64,000 bases of DNA from an uncultured Dysgonomonas sp. (GCF_900079725.1 NZ_LT599032.1:4088054-4152053); one strand, 5' to 3'; shown: positions 43,447 to 54,778, counted from the first letter of the stretch. The notes: a model not told the origin generated them from the letters alone. A program made the numbers and translations.

Positions 43447-44208
43447 ATGAGGATTAAATTCTTGGGGACAGGGACGTCTACAGGAGTACCTGAAATAGGA
43501 TGTCGATGCGAGGTGTGTACCTCCGATAATATAAAAGACAGACGCTTACGAGCGTCTGTCTTGGTGAGTATAGATGGCACAAGATTGTTGATTGATTGCG
43601 GCCCCGATTTCAGAGAGCAAATTATGTATGAAGAATTTGCTCCTATCGATGGCGTATTACTTACGCATGAGCACTACGACCATGTTGGAGGATTGGATGA
43701 TTTGCGGCCGTTTTGCAAATTTGCGGATGTTGATATTTACGCCAATGATATTACGTTAGATGCGCTAAGGAAGCGCACTCCTTATTTTTTTCTGGAACAT
43801 AAGTATCCGGGGGTTCCCGCATTATTATTACATGAAGTAGATAAGGATAGATCTTTCACTATTAAGAATGTGGAAGTGCAGCCCATAGGCGTAATGCATT
43901 ATAAACTTCCTATTCTGGGTTATCGTATCGGTAAATTTGCATATCTGACAGATGTAAAGTCTATTCCGGAAGAAGAGTATTCCAAATTGGAGGGCTTGGA
44001 GGTATTGGTCATAAATGCTTTGCGCCTGGGAGAACATATATCACATCTGAGTCTGTCGCAAGCATTGGAGGAAGTAGAGAAGATAGCACCTAAGAAGGCT
44101 TACCTTATCCATATGTCGCATGGTATCGGTTTGCATGATATAGTGCAGCAGACTCTGCCTGAGAATGTGTTCTTGTCCTATGATGGGCTGGAGGTATCTA
44201 TATCGTGA
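43447..44208 (+). CDS. MBL-fold metal-dependent hydrolase (PhnP-like)
   Basis: This 253-residue metallo-beta-lactamase-fold protein has the zinc motif LTHEHYDHVGGLDDLRPF (about residues 77-94), further ligands in PIGVMHYK and IHMSHGIG, and the N-terminal GTGTSTGVPEIGCRCEVC typical of the PhnP/phosphodiesterase branch. A cyclic phosphodiester or nucleotide substrate is likely; the specific one is unknown. The stop codon lies inside a small dyad (44200-44216) that abuts the convergent flavin reductase gene, only 8 bp away. Confidence 0.88.
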   Translation: MRIKFLGTGTSTGVPEIGCRCEVCTSDNIKDRRLRASVLVSIDGTRLLIDCGPDFREQIMYEEFAPIDGVLLTHEHYDHVGGLDDLRPFCKFADVDIYANDITLDALRKRTPYFFLEHKYPGVPALLLHEVDKDRSFTIKNVEVQPIGVMHYKLPILGYRIGKFAYLTDVKSIPEEEYSKLEGLEVLVINALRLGEHISHLSLSQALEEVEKIAPKKAYLIHMSHGIGLHDIVQQTLPENVFLSYDGLEVSIS

Positions 44209-44216
44209 TACGATAT

Positions 44217-44795
44217 TTATAATTCCTCGTCTTTCTTCTTTCTGACGGTCCAGCCGAATCCTCCGATTTTATTGCCCAGTTCGTAATACTGGCCGTGCGA
44301 ATAAGCTATGGGATTTGCGTCTTCGAGACTGAATTTGCCTGTTGAGCTGTCGATGTATTTCTCGTCTGCTTTCACGTTTACTACGTCGGCAATAAACATA
44401 TCGTGTGAACCGAGACTGAGTATTTCCTTTACCCGGCACTCTATATTTAACGGTGATTCTTCAATGATTGGGGCCTGTACTACAGAAGCTTTTCCTACAG
44501 TCAGTTTCATTTCTTCAAACTTATTGAAGTCTTTCCCTGATTTCACACCGCACCAATCGGTTGCATAAGCCAGTTCTTCGGTGGTGATGTTTATCACAAA
44601 CTCCATATCACGTTTGATGATATTGTAGGAATGACGTTCGGGGCGAACTGATATATAGCACATTGGCGGATTGGTGCATATAGTTCCCAGCCAACTGAGG
44701 GTAATGATATTATACTCATCCGGATGGCTTCCGCAACTAATCATGGCGGCAGGCAAGGGATATATAAGTGTTCCCGGTTTCCAGTCTTGTTTCAT
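44217..44795 (-). CDS. Flavin reductase family protein
   Basis: From the ATG at 44795 the product is 192 residues with the FMN-binding split-barrel pattern of flavoredoxin-like proteins ([46 protein letters not shown]). A longer in-frame start at 44843 lies inside pyrI and is not preferred. The ATG overlaps the pyrI stop as ATGA, so it is translated with pyrBI. A role in pyrimidine metabolism is suggested only by position. Confidence 0.87.
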   Translation of the reverse strand: MKQDWKPGTLIYPLPAAMISCGSHPDEYNIITLSWLGTICTNPPMCYISVRPERHSYNIIKRDMEFVINITTEELAYATDWCGVKSGKDFNKFEEMKLTVGKASVVQAPIIEESPLNIECRVKEILSLGSHDMFIADVVNVKADEKYIDSSTGKFSLEDANPIAYSHGQYYELGNKIGGFGWTVRKKKDEEL

Positions 44796-45253
44796 TTCAG
44801 GATAATCTCGTCTTTCTTTATTTTTACACTGCAATAATGGCATTGCAACTCAATATTCTCTCTGTCGATAACATCAAATTTTGTAGCCATGGGTTCATTG
44901 TTGGTAATACATTTGGGGTTGTTACACTTCATTATGCCCTTTATTTTTTGAGGAAGGATAACTCTTTTCTTCTCCACTACAGTATAGTCTTTGATGATGT
45001 TTAATACAACATTAGGAGCTATTAAGGCTATCTTGTTAATAACTTCTTCTTCAAAGAATTTGTCGGAAATCTTGATGATACCTTTGGTATTCATCTTTTT
45101 GCTTTCCAGATTATTACCTATGGTGATAGGATTGCTTAGCTTTTCTAGTTCAAGTAGTGAGACTACTTTGAAAACTACATTTGAAGGTATATGATCTATT
45201 GCCGTACCATTGCAGAGAGCAGCTACTTGTAATTCTTTCCTTTGTTCTTTCAT
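44792..45253 (-). CDS. pyrI: Aspartate carbamoyltransferase regulatory subunit
   Basis: PyrI (153 residues from the ATG at 45253; a TTG at 45268 is less likely) binds the allosteric nucleotides CTP and ATP. The N-terminal allosteric domain ([20 protein letters not shown]) is followed by a zinc domain with four cysteines in CNNPKCITN and [11 protein letters not shown] that contacts the catalytic chain. It starts 15 bp after pyrB, the usual arrangement. Confidence 0.95.
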   Translation of the reverse strand: MKEQRKELQVAALCNGTAIDHIPSNVVFKVVSLLELEKLSNPITIGNNLESKKMNTKGIIKISDKFFEEEVINKIALIAPNVVLNIIKDYTVVEKKRVILPQKIKGIMKCNNPKCITNNEPMATKFDVIDRENIELQCHYCSVKIKKDEIILK

Positions 45254-45268
45254 GTCTTTTAAATGCAA

Positions 45269-46186
45269 TTATTCTACATTAATATTCAACGCATCACATA
45301 TAACGGCTTCGCGGGTGAATACTCCGTTCTTAGCCTGCTCAAAATAATAAGCCTTAGGGCTGTCGTCCACATCCTGTTGTATTTCATTGACACGAGGAAG
45401 AGGATGTAATATTCTCAGGTTCTCTTTAGTATCTGCTATCATATCTTTTTTGAGGATATATACATTCTTCACTTTTTCATACTCCATCAGGTCTGTGAAG
45501 CGTTCGCGTTGTACACGGGTCATGTAGAGTATGTCTGCATTGTTTATTACTTCGGGAGAGAAGTCTGTGTATTCTTTATATCTGATACCATGCGTATCGC
45601 AGAAATTTTTGTATGTCTCAGGTAGTCTTAATTCTTCAGGGGCTACAAAGTTGAATGTAGGATTGAAGTGGGACATCCCGATTATAAGAGAGTGCACGGT
45701 ACGTCCGTATTTCAAATCTCCGACCACTGTTAGTTCGAGATTCTCCAGAGTTCCCTGTGTTTTAAATATAGAGTAGAGATCGAGCATTGTTTGTGTTGGA
45801 TGCTGGTTGGCTCCGTCTCCTGCATTAATGATCGGTATAGAAGATACTTCCGATGCGTAGCGTGCAGCCCCTTCCAGATGATGGCGCATAATAATGATAT
45901 CGGCATAATTATTTACCATGGCAATCGTATCTTTGAGTGTTTCCCCTTTCGAAGAACTGGTAGTTGCTGCATCGGAAAAACCAATGATGCGTCCTCCCAG
46001 TCTGTTTACTGCAGTCTCAAAGCTAAGACGTGTACGCGTAGAGGGTTCGAAGAAGAGGGTGGCGCAGACTTTTCCTTCCAGTAATCTTCGGTTAGGATTT
46101 TCATCGAACTTTTTAGTCAGGTTGATTATTCTCAGAATATCTTCTTTAGAATAATCAGTAATGGATACCAGGCTTTTGTTGCACAT
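45269..46186 (-). CDS. pyrB: Aspartate carbamoyltransferase catalytic subunit
   Basis: PyrB joins carbamoyl phosphate to aspartate, the committed step of pyrimidine synthesis. The 305-residue protein has the carbamoyl-phosphate motif [13 protein letters not shown] (about residues 47-59), [20 protein letters not shown], and [11 protein letters not shown]. With pyrI it should form the class B/E. coli-type c6r6 enzyme. The ~250-nt leader contains a terminator-like hairpin, which suggests control by attenuation. Confidence 0.97.
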   Translation of the reverse strand: MCNKSLVSITDYSKEDILRIINLTKKFDENPNRRLLEGKVCATLFFEPSTRTRLSFETAVNRLGGRIIGFSDAATTSSSKGETLKDTIAMVNNYADIIIMRHHLEGAARYASEVSSIPIINAGDGANQHPTQTMLDLYSIFKTQGTLENLELTVVGDLKYGRTVHSLIIGMSHFNPTFNFVAPEELRLPETYKNFCDTHGIRYKEYTDFSPEVINNADILYMTRVQRERFTDLMEYEKVKNVYILKKDMIADTKENLRILHPLPRVNEIQQDVDDSPKAYYFEQAKNGVFTREAVICDALNINVE

Positions 46187-46294
46187 ATATTTAATCCGGT
46201 TTTAAGGTTGCAGACCTATTTATTACTTTATTAAATTTAACTGCGATAACTAATTCTATCGAGATAATATATCATTAAGAACTTTATTTATATC

Positions 46295-46330
46295 AAAAAA
46301 ATCCTCGAAAAAGAGAACTTTTTCGAGGAT
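46295..46330 (-). promoter_or_regulatory. Terminator-like hairpin in the pyrB leader (candidate attenuator)
   Basis: ATCCTCGAAAAAG (46301-46313) and its exact complement (46318-46330) make a 13-bp stem with a 4-nt loop. On the minus strand it is followed by six T's. It lies between the pyrB -7 box and start, about 115 nt before the ATG. A second pair, AGATTGTC and GACAATCT (about 46369-46423), sits upstream of it. Confidence 0.55.
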
Positions 46331-46439
46331 AAATTATCTATATATTAAAATCGTTATTACAAATAAATAGATTGTCTTCGGGTATAAAATGATGATTTCG
46401 CATATATTTTCTCATGACAATCTTTATTATATTATTGTT

Positions 46440-46447
46440 CAAAGATA
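46440..46447 (-). promoter_or_regulatory. -7 box of pyrBI
   Basis: On the minus strand this is TATCTTTG, a perfect TAnnTTTG box, placing transcription start near 46433. No good -33 box is seen. Confidence 0.5.
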
Positions 46448-46480
46448 GATACTTTTTTTGAGATAATTGGTTTGTTCTAT

Positions 46481-46513
46481 AGAAAAAAAAGAAGCCTCAA
46501 AATAGAGGCTTCT
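46481..46513 (-). terminator. Terminator of the saccharopine dehydrogenase-type gene
   Basis: AGAAGCCTC and GAGGCTTCT (46490-46498, 46505-46513) form a 9-bp stem, followed on the minus strand by eight T's. It lies 13 bp past the stop codon. Confidence 0.85.
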
Positions 46514-46525
46514 GATTATATCTGA

Positions 46526-47719
46526 TTACATTTCAAGATCTATATCGAACAATTCGTGCCAAGGCAACCCTTGTTTATTCAACTGTTCCATAAACGGATC
46601 TGGATTAAATTCTTCTACATTGTATACTCCCGGTTTATGCCAAAGGCCTTTCATAAACATGATGGCTCCTATGGTTGCCGGCACACCTGTCGTATAACTC
46701 ACCCCTTGTGCGCCAGTCTCTTTGTAGGCTGCTTCGTGGGAGCAATTGTTATAGACATAATATGTACGTTCTTTTCCATCTTTAATACCTTTGATACGGC
46801 ATCCGATAGATGTTTCGCCCGTGTAATTTTCTCCAAGTTCTCCCGGGTCAGGCAATACGGCTTTCAGAAACTGAATAGGGACGATTTCCACCCCGTTATA
46901 AATAATAGGATCGATACGTGCCATCCCTATGTTCTGTATAACGCGTAAATGTGTGAGATACTCTTGTCCGAATGTCATCCAGAAACGGGCACGTTTCAGA
47001 GTTGGGAAGTTTTTTACGAGTGACTCCAATTCTTCGTGATAGATCACGTATGATTCCTTTGGTCCGATATTTGGGTAATCCAATGGTTTATGTATGGCAT
47101 GAGGCTCTGTCTCCACCCATTCGCCGTCTTCCCAGTATTTACCTTTCTGGGTAACTTCACGTATATTAATTTCCGGATTGAAGTTCGTTGCAAAAGCTTT
47201 TCCATGATCACCTGCGTTACAATCTACGATGTCGAGGTAATGTATCTCGTCGAAATGGTGTTTGGCAGCGTACGCTGTGAATACACTGGTTACTCCGGGG
47301 TCGAACCCGCAACCAAGTATTGCTGTTAGTCCGGCTTCTTTAAATCTTTCCTGATAAGCCCATTGCCAGCTGTATTCATATTTAGCTTCTTCTTTCGGCT
47401 CATAATTAGCTGTGTCCAGATAATTCACTCCGCATGCAAGACAGGCATCCATAATTGTAAGATCCTGATAAGGCAATGCGACATTGATAACCAGTTCCGG
47501 CTTGAAAGAATTAAATAGCCTCTTCAAATCTTCGACATTGTCGGCATCAACCTGTGCTGTCTTTATTTTATTCCCACCTATGGCTTCAGCAATAGCATCA
47601 CATTTCGATTTTGTACGGCTGGCCAGCATTATTTCGGTGAAGACATCCATATTCTGGGCAACTTTGTGTGCCACAACTGTGCCAACACCTCCGGCTCCGA
47701 TAATTAAAACTTTTCCCAT
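46526..47719 (-). CDS. Saccharopine dehydrogenase-family protein, carboxynorspermidine synthase type
   Basis: The 397-residue product has an N-terminal Rossmann fold (KVLIIGAGGVGTVVAHKVAQ) and the Sacchrp_dh_NADP/C pattern (VINVALPYQDLTIMDACLA, GVNYLDTANYEP, AILGCGFDPGVTSVFTAYAA). Proteins of this length and pattern in Bacteroidetes are usually carboxynorspermidine/carboxyspermidine dehydrogenases, which join aspartate semialdehyde with a diamine for spermidine synthesis. A lysine-pathway role is the alternative. No nspC partner is in the window. The -7 box is minus-strand TATTTTTG (47766-47773). Confidence 0.88.
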   Translation of the reverse strand: MGKVLIIGAGGVGTVVAHKVAQNMDVFTEIMLASRTKSKCDAIAEAIGGNKIKTAQVDADNVEDLKRLFNSFKPELVINVALPYQDLTIMDACLACGVNYLDTANYEPKEEAKYEYSWQWAYQERFKEAGLTAILGCGFDPGVTSVFTAYAAKHHFDEIHYLDIVDCNAGDHGKAFATNFNPEINIREVTQKGKYWEDGEWVETEPHAIHKPLDYPNIGPKESYVIYHEELESLVKNFPTLKRARFWMTFGQEYLTHLRVIQNIGMARIDPIIYNGVEIVPIQFLKAVLPDPGELGENYTGETSIGCRIKGIKDGKERTYYVYNNCSHEAAYKETGAQGVSYTTGVPATIGAIMFMKGLWHKPGVYNVEEFNPDPFMEQLNKQGLPWHELFDIDLEM

Positions 47720-47765
47720 TTCTTTATTTTAAGACGATTATTTTATAATGAATAAATTCGCTTTA

Positions 47766-47773
47766 CAAAAATA
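47766..47773 (-). promoter_or_regulatory. -7 box of the saccharopine dehydrogenase-type gene
   Basis: The minus strand reads TATTTTTG, fitting TAnnTTTG, 47 bp before the start codon. Confidence 0.4.
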
Positions 47774-47824
47774 CGATTAAAAATGATAAATAGAAAGTAT
47801 CTGTTTTCAGATTTAAAAACAGGT

Positions 47825-49645
47825 TTATTTATTATCGAGATATCCTTCCGGATACTTCTTTCGATGCTCGATAAGGTATTGCTCTATATATTTTCCGGCA
47901 TTTTCATTCAGTGTATCTATATACTCTTTCTTTGTCCTGAATCCATCCTGTAAAGTTTTGCCCCTGAGTTCTATAGTTTCTATACTCTGCATCTTATTTC
48001 CTGTATAAGGGTAAAACGGTAAACCTTGCGGATTTGTAGAGGGTAGCTTATCATAAGTAGCGGCATACGGATTTTTTGTAAGGTAGATAGTCGTGCTTCC
48101 CATTTTGTACTCATCAAATGTATCTTCTTTAAGATTAGCAGGAAGAAGCATGAGGCCTTTCAATCTATCTGCTTTGTAAGCAGAAATTAAATTCTGTTGC
48201 TTTATCCATACACAAAAAAAGAATAATCCCAGTACCATAAGTGGTGTAATAATCCTGGCTGCATTCGTAAATAATACATTTGGCTTTTGTATCACAGATA
48301 AGAATATACATATTAAAAGGAATGCGCAACCGAATATATACCCATTCATAAATCTGAAATCGGGAGCTGATATTAACCCGAAAATGATACATGAAACAGA
48401 TATTCCATATATAAAGTACAAGTTCTTGTTGATACTCTTCTTATGAAATAAGCAGTATAGTATGAAAGCAGGAGAGATGAGCACGATTGCAAATAAGAGG
48501 AGGTTTATGCAGAGGCCGCCAAAGATAACGATATTGCCTCTCAGTCCTACATCAAATACCATCCCTATTGTCTCTATATCAAAGACATATTTTGCCCACT
48601 CATATATATGGATCTTCTGTAGAACAAGTGCGGTTTGGGGCATCTTCCAGTCAAAATTGAATAAATCGATCTGATATACCGGAAAAACGAGATACCCTGT
48701 TATTATTACATTCCTTATACACCAGAATGATATTATCAGGAAAGAGGCTGTAAGAAGAAATGTTATTGTACGGTTTTTATGCTGCTTGATCAATCCCAAA
48801 AGTATGATAAGGCATACCAGACAAAATATAGCTGACGATAATTTATATGTGATAAGTGTAATTGGCAGTATAAAGGCAAGCAAAGGCTTTTCGTTTAACC
48901 ATCCGGGATTCATAGACGTTTTCGCTATATAATAGAATATGCAGAGAAACGGGATAATGTCGGTACTGGTATCTGATAACATATATCCATCTATTGGAAC
49001 TATAGAAAGGAATAATATTAATAATATGAGGTATTTCAGATTACCTTTCGATACGGATATGTTAAACAGTATCCAACATAGCATGAGCGCATATAATAAG
49101 GACTGCACCGTATAGACAGCTTCTCCAAAAATGAAACGAAAGGAGAAAATGGCAGATAATAGCAAATAATTCGAATTGAATCCGAATCTGTCTTCCAGAT
49201 TTCCCAGGCCGGGAACAACACTGTATTCTTCATTCCACCTTATATTTTGTTGATGATAAAGAATGAAGTCGAAGAAGCCTGATGGGAAAAGTATGTATAT
49301 CAGGATAGCTACAAAGACTATGACGAATAGTATTTTGTGTCCGGGTTTAAGGCTCTCTACCATGTTCGTAAAGGTAATAACGTATGATTTGAGCCTATTA
49401 CGTTGAATCAGCCAGTATATAATGGTGTTAATGCCATAAACGAACAGTATATAATGATTGGACGGTAACCAGATCGAAGTGAAGGATAATACAGCAGAAA
49501 CAAAGCAAATACCCAGAATGAAAACGTCCGGAAAGCCATAACGTTCATCAGTCCGGCATATCTTATTATACAGGAAGATTAGTATATCTCCTGCTGAAAA
49601 TAAAATATAGAATATTATAATCCACGATAGTAAGACTGCAAGCAT
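47825..49645 (-). CDS. Polytopic membrane protein, GT-C-like (copy 2)
   Basis: The 606-residue protein is a paralogue of 36683-38437, with the same helix pattern and matching blocks (QQNIRWNEEYSVVPGLGN, EDRFGFNSNYLLLSAIFSFRF, IRNVIITGYLVFPVYQIDLF, LRGKTLQDGFRTK). About thirteen membrane helices precede a soluble tail. It sits alone between unrelated genes, as does the first copy. The family function is unknown to me; GT-C-type transferase or polymer export is a guess. Confidence 0.65.
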   Translation of the reverse strand: MLAVLLSWIIIFYILFSAGDILIFLYNKICRTDERYGFPDVFILGICFVSAVLSFTSIWLPSNHYILFVYGINTIIYWLIQRNRLKSYVITFTNMVESLKPGHKILFVIVFVAILIYILFPSGFFDFILYHQQNIRWNEEYSVVPGLGNLEDRFGFNSNYLLLSAIFSFRFIFGEAVYTVQSLLYALMLCWILFNISVSKGNLKYLILLILFLSIVPIDGYMLSDTSTDIIPFLCIFYYIAKTSMNPGWLNEKPLLAFILPITLITYKLSSAIFCLVCLIILLGLIKQHKNRTITFLLTASFLIISFWCIRNVIITGYLVFPVYQIDLFNFDWKMPQTALVLQKIHIYEWAKYVFDIETIGMVFDVGLRGNIVIFGGLCINLLLFAIVLISPAFILYCLFHKKSINKNLYFIYGISVSCIIFGLISAPDFRFMNGYIFGCAFLLICIFLSVIQKPNVLFTNAARIITPLMVLGLFFFCVWIKQQNLISAYKADRLKGLMLLPANLKEDTFDEYKMGSTTIYLTKNPYAATYDKLPSTNPQGLPFYPYTGNKMQSIETIELRGKTLQDGFRTKKEYIDTLNENAGKYIEQYLIEHRKKYPEGYLDNK

Positions 49646-49805
49646 TATATCATCTTATTAATCACTCATGTAAAATATCTCTAAACTCAAAATTGCAGAT
49701 AGGGTATTTTTAACTATTTAAAACATTGTAGTTAACTAAAGTTTAAAAGTGATAAGTGTACTTATTTTTTTTGTTGGCAAAATTACTATTAAAAATTAAT
49801 ATATC

Positions 49806-49813
49806 TATATTTG
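49806..49813 (+). promoter_or_regulatory. Promoter and long leader of the atp operon
   Basis: TATATTTG is a perfect -7 box giving a leader of about 195 nt before atpD. The leader contains AAAAGTT/AACTTTT near 49890-49915 and a GC-richer piece at 49921-49960. Nothing else is seen in 49646-50014. Confidence 0.5.
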
Positions 49814-49996
49814 TCTTCGACATTTATAGAGGAGTCTGGTGCCACAAATTATACAGAAAGATCTTCAATATTTACTGATTCTTCAAAAGTTTTATTAATT
49901 TTAGAACTTTTATAAAAAGTGGTAGGGAGTTGCTGAGGCAATTCTTCGAGGCTTGCATAGTGCATATTTTAAGCAGACGGAAATAATAAAAAATAA

Positions 49997-51529
<1,533 letters not shown>

Positions 51530-51540
51530 AATTTTAGGAT

Positions 51541-51789
51541 ATGAAAAAAACAGAACTCCAACTTAATATTATATCAGCCGAAAAGAAACTGTTTTCGGGT
51601 GCTGTAGCTTCGGTGGTCATACCCGGTATTTCGGGTAGCTTCGGAGTTTATCCCGACCATGCACCGTTGATTTCACCATTGAAAGAAGGTGTAATAATTT
51701 ATACGGTCGGCGGATCGGAAAAAACAGTAGAAGTGAATGGCGGTATAGCAGAAGTGAACAACGGAGTTGTGACAATTTGTGTAGCTTAA
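51541..51789 (+). CDS. atpC: F1Fo ATP synthase subunit epsilon, short form
   Basis: The 82-residue product is the N-terminal beta-sandwich of epsilon (SAEKKLFSGAVASVVIPGISG, GSFGVYPDHAPLISPL) without the C-terminal helical hairpin that inhibits rotation in many bacteria. This short form is usual in Bacteroidetes and implies another means of limiting ATP hydrolysis. It begins 11 bp after atpD. Confidence 0.94.
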   Translation: MKKTELQLNIISAEKKLFSGAVASVVIPGISGSFGVYPDHAPLISPLKEGVIIYTVGGSEKTVEVNGGIAEVNNGVVTICVA

Positions 51790-51792
51790 AGA

Positions 51793-52194
51793 ATGGACTT
51801 TTTTAAAGCCAAATTAATTACTTCGTTACTGGCATTCGGCCTTATTGCAGGGGCTTTGATCGGTGCTTTGCTGTACTATCAGTTTCCGCAGTATTATCCG
51901 CACTGGTACGAAGGCATTTTGCTCTTTCTCCTGTTGTTGGAATCTTTGATTCTCGTCTATGTAGAATCGGCAAGCCGGAAGGCAACTTCGCGGCAGATGC
52001 TGAATACATATATGCTGACAAAGGTGATAAAGATATTTGCAGCACTCATTTTTGTTGGGGCATATGCAATTATCGTCAAGGAAAATATAAAGAGTTTCGT
52101 TCTTATTTTTATGATTTTCTATCTTTTGTTTCTGGCTTTTGAAGCCTATTTGTTCACTAAGATAGAAAAACGGATAAAGAAAAAACAACAATAG
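51793..52194 (+). CDS. AtpI-like membrane protein in the atp operon
   Basis: This 133-residue protein has four membrane helices (about residues 8-28, 40-58, 73-95 and 99-120) and a lysine-rich C-terminus. It starts 3 bp after atpC and ends 3 bp before atpB. Position and topology match AtpI-type assembly factors, which help the c-ring form, though sequence similarity is too weak for a firm name. Confidence 0.7.
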   Translation: MDFFKAKLITSLLAFGLIAGALIGALLYYQFPQYYPHWYEGILLFLLLLESLILVYVESASRKATSRQMLNTYMLTKVIKIFAALIFVGAYAIIVKENIKSFVLIFMIFYLLFLAFEAYLFTKIEKRIKKKQQ

Positions 52195-52197
52195 TAT

Positions 52198-53310
52198 ATG
52201 AAACACTATTTGAAATATGTTATAGCCTTGGCTTTTCTGTTTGCTATTGCAGGTATACAGCCTGTAGCCGCAGAGGAAGGACATGAAGCTAAGGTAGAGC
52301 AAGGGGAAGGCGAATTGAATGTAAAAGAATTGATTCTCGACCACTTGGCCGACTCCTATGAATGGCATATGGCTACTTTTGGCGATTTCCATCTGACTAT
52401 ACCTTTACCAATCATTGTAAAGGGTGAAACAAGCGGGTGGCATATATTTATGTCGACTAAGTTCCATCATGGGCACGAAGCATACGAAGGTTTTTATATT
52501 GCCCCCGATGGCAACTATAAAGGCAAGATAGTAGAAAAGAATGCCGCCGGAGAAGAAGTACGTCCGTGGGATTTATCACTTACAAAGAATGCAACCAGCC
52601 TGATTATCAGTTCTATCTTGTTGCTTGTTATAGTGATGAGCGTAGCCAACTGGTATAAAAAACAGGAGAAAAGCGGGGAAAAGAAAGCTCCGAAAGGATT
52701 TGTTGGTTTCATGGAAATGTTCATAATGAGCGTTCAGGATGATATTATCAAACCTTGTGTGGGTAAGAATTACAGAAAGTTTTCACCTTATCTGCTTACC
52801 GTATTCTTTTTCATCTTCTTCAACAATATCATGGGGTTGATCCCTATATTTCCGGGAGGAGCGAATGTAACAGGTAATATTGCAATCACACTGATACTGG
52901 CATTGTTTACATTCTTCACGGTAAATCTTTTCGGAACAAAGGAATATTGGAAAGAAGTATTCTGGCCCGATGTGCCTACATGGCTCAAAGTCCCTATCCC
53001 GATTATGCCTGCTATCGAGTTGGTAGGTGTCTTTACCAAGCCGTTTGCATTGATGATTCGTCTTTTTGCAAATATCCTTGCCGGACACTCCATTGTATTA
53101 GGTTTGACATGTCTGATATTTGTTACAGCGAATCTGGGAACTGTGGTAAATGGTTCTATGACTGTCGTATCGGTATTGCTGACTATTTTTATCAGTTTTG
53201 TAGAAATATTGGTGGCCTACATTCAGGCTTATGTATTTACTATGTTGTCGGCGGTATTTATTGGTCTGGCACAGGCGGAACCACATCATCATGCAGAAGA
53301 AAAACATTGA
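52198..53310 (+). CDS. atpB: F1Fo ATP synthase subunit a
   Basis: The 370-residue subunit a carries a signal-like N-terminus and a ~110-residue histidine-rich periplasmic extension (GHEAKVEQGEGELNVKE ... HHGHEAYEGF) before the conserved membrane part. The essential arginine is in LMIRLFANILAGHSIV. A His-rich C-terminus (EPHHHAEEKH) ends it. The N-terminal extension is usual for Bacteroidetes AtpB. Confidence 0.96.
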   Translation: MKHYLKYVIALAFLFAIAGIQPVAAEEGHEAKVEQGEGELNVKELILDHLADSYEWHMATFGDFHLTIPLPIIVKGETSGWHIFMSTKFHHGHEAYEGFYIAPDGNYKGKIVEKNAAGEEVRPWDLSLTKNATSLIISSILLLVIVMSVANWYKKQEKSGEKKAPKGFVGFMEMFIMSVQDDIIKPCVGKNYRKFSPYLLTVFFFIFFNNIMGLIPIFPGGANVTGNIAITLILALFTFFTVNLFGTKEYWKEVFWPDVPTWLKVPIPIMPAIELVGVFTKPFALMIRLFANILAGHSIVLGLTCLIFVTANLGTVVNGSMTVVSVLLTIFISFVEILVAYIQAYVFTMLSAVFIGLAQAEPHHHAEEKH

Positions 53311-53363
53311 TTAGAAAAACATTGAATCAAAAATAAATAAACAATTAAATAATTTAAAATTAG

Positions 53364-53618
<255 letters not shown>

Positions 53619-53647
53619 TAAATATTTAAGGATTTAAGATTTAGAGA

Positions 53648-53684
53648 TTTAAGACCAAATGAAAATAAAGGCACGGTCTTTAAA
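53648..53684 (+). promoter_or_regulatory. AU-rich hairpin between atpE and atpF
   Basis: TTTAAGACC (53648-53656) pairs with GGTCTTTAAA (53675-53684) apart from one bulge, and reiterated TTTAA words on both sides can extend the stem. Lying just after the c-subunit gene, it could shield its 3' end or set expression ratios. Confidence 0.4.
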
Positions 53685-53717
53685 TATTAAATTTTTAAAC
53701 ATTAAATTAATAAAAAT

Positions 53718-54218
53718 ATGAATTTACTATTACCTGAATCTGGGCTTCTCTTTTGGATGCTCCTTTCGTTCGGTATCGTTTTCTTCATTCTTGCTAAATT
53801 TGGTTTCCCTGTGATTACCAAAATGGTGGATGAACGCAAAAACTATATACAGGACTCATTGGATGCAGCCCATAAAGCGAATGAGCAGTTGGCCAAGATA
53901 AAAGAAAAAAGTGATGAACTTCTTAACTCGGCCAAAGCAGAACAGGTGAAGATCTTGAAAGATGCTGCCGACACCCGCGACCGTATTGTAAACGAAGCGC
54001 GTGAACAAGCAAAAGTGGCAGGGGCTAAAGAACTCGAAGAAATAAGGAAACAGATACAAGCGGAAAAAGAGCAGGCTATCCGCGACATTCGTCGTCAGGT
54101 AGCCGAGCTTTCCGTCGATGTGGCCGAAAAAGTTCTTCGTGAATCTCTGAAAGACCCTAAAGCTCAGATGTCAATGATTGATCGCCTGGTTGATGAGGCT
54201 ATGGTATCTAAATCTTAA
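53718..54218 (+). CDS. atpF: F1Fo ATP synthase subunit b
   Basis: The 166-residue stalk subunit has one N-terminal membrane helix (LLFWMLLSFGIVFFILAKFG) and a long charged coiled coil (about residues 35-145). Two copies form the peripheral stalk with delta. Confidence 0.96.
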   Translation: MNLLLPESGLLFWMLLSFGIVFFILAKFGFPVITKMVDERKNYIQDSLDAAHKANEQLAKIKEKSDELLNSAKAEQVKILKDAADTRDRIVNEAREQAKVAGAKELEEIRKQIQAEKEQAIRDIRRQVAELSVDVAEKVLRESLKDPKAQMSMIDRLVDEAMVSKS

Positions 54219-54223
54219 CTGTT

Positions 54224-54778
54224 ATGAATGAAGGGATGATCTCTAAGCGATATGCTAAAGCGTTGTTGCAATTTGCTATCGACAATAAATCCGAAGATAT
54301 TATCTTTTCGGAGATGAAGGCGCTTGCAGCTGCATTTGCAGCCGAGCCCCGGTTGCGTATGGCAATGGATAATCCTACGTTGAACGCTGATGATAAGCTC
54401 GCGCTGATTAAAGCCTCTATAGGTGGAAAAGGCAGCGATGTGTTTGTCCGGTTTGTCGATCTTGTTGTGAAAAATAAAAGGGAAGTATATCTTCGTAATA
54501 TAGCATTGAGTTATGTAGACTTGTATTGTGAGTCGAAACATATCAATACGGGAAAGCTGGTGACAGCCACGCCTGTAGATACTGCTGTAATAGAGAAGAT
54601 GAAGAGTTTGCTGCAAACAATCAAACCCGGAACTCTTGATTTTGAAACAAGTGTAGACCCTGATATTGAAGGAGGATTTGTCCTTTATGTCGATACATAC
54701 CGGCTCGATGCCAGTGTGAAGACTCAGCTGAAGCGGATTAAACAACAGTTTGTCGCCGAAAACAGTAAGATGAATTAA
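54224..54778 (+). CDS. atpH: F1Fo ATP synthase subunit delta
   Basis: This 184-residue delta/OSCP subunit has the N-terminal helical domain (ISKRYAKALLQFAIDN) and the C-terminal signature DPDIEGGFVLYVDTYRLDASVK. It links the peripheral stalk to the F1 head. It starts 5 bp after atpF. Confidence 0.96.
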   Translation: MNEGMISKRYAKALLQFAIDNKSEDIIFSEMKALAAAFAAEPRLRMAMDNPTLNADDKLALIKASIGGKGSDVFVRFVDLVVKNKREVYLRNIALSYVDLYCESKHINTGKLVTATPVDTAVIEKMKSLLQTIKPGTLDFETSVDPDIEGGFVLYVDTYRLDASVKTQLKRIKQQFVAENSKMN

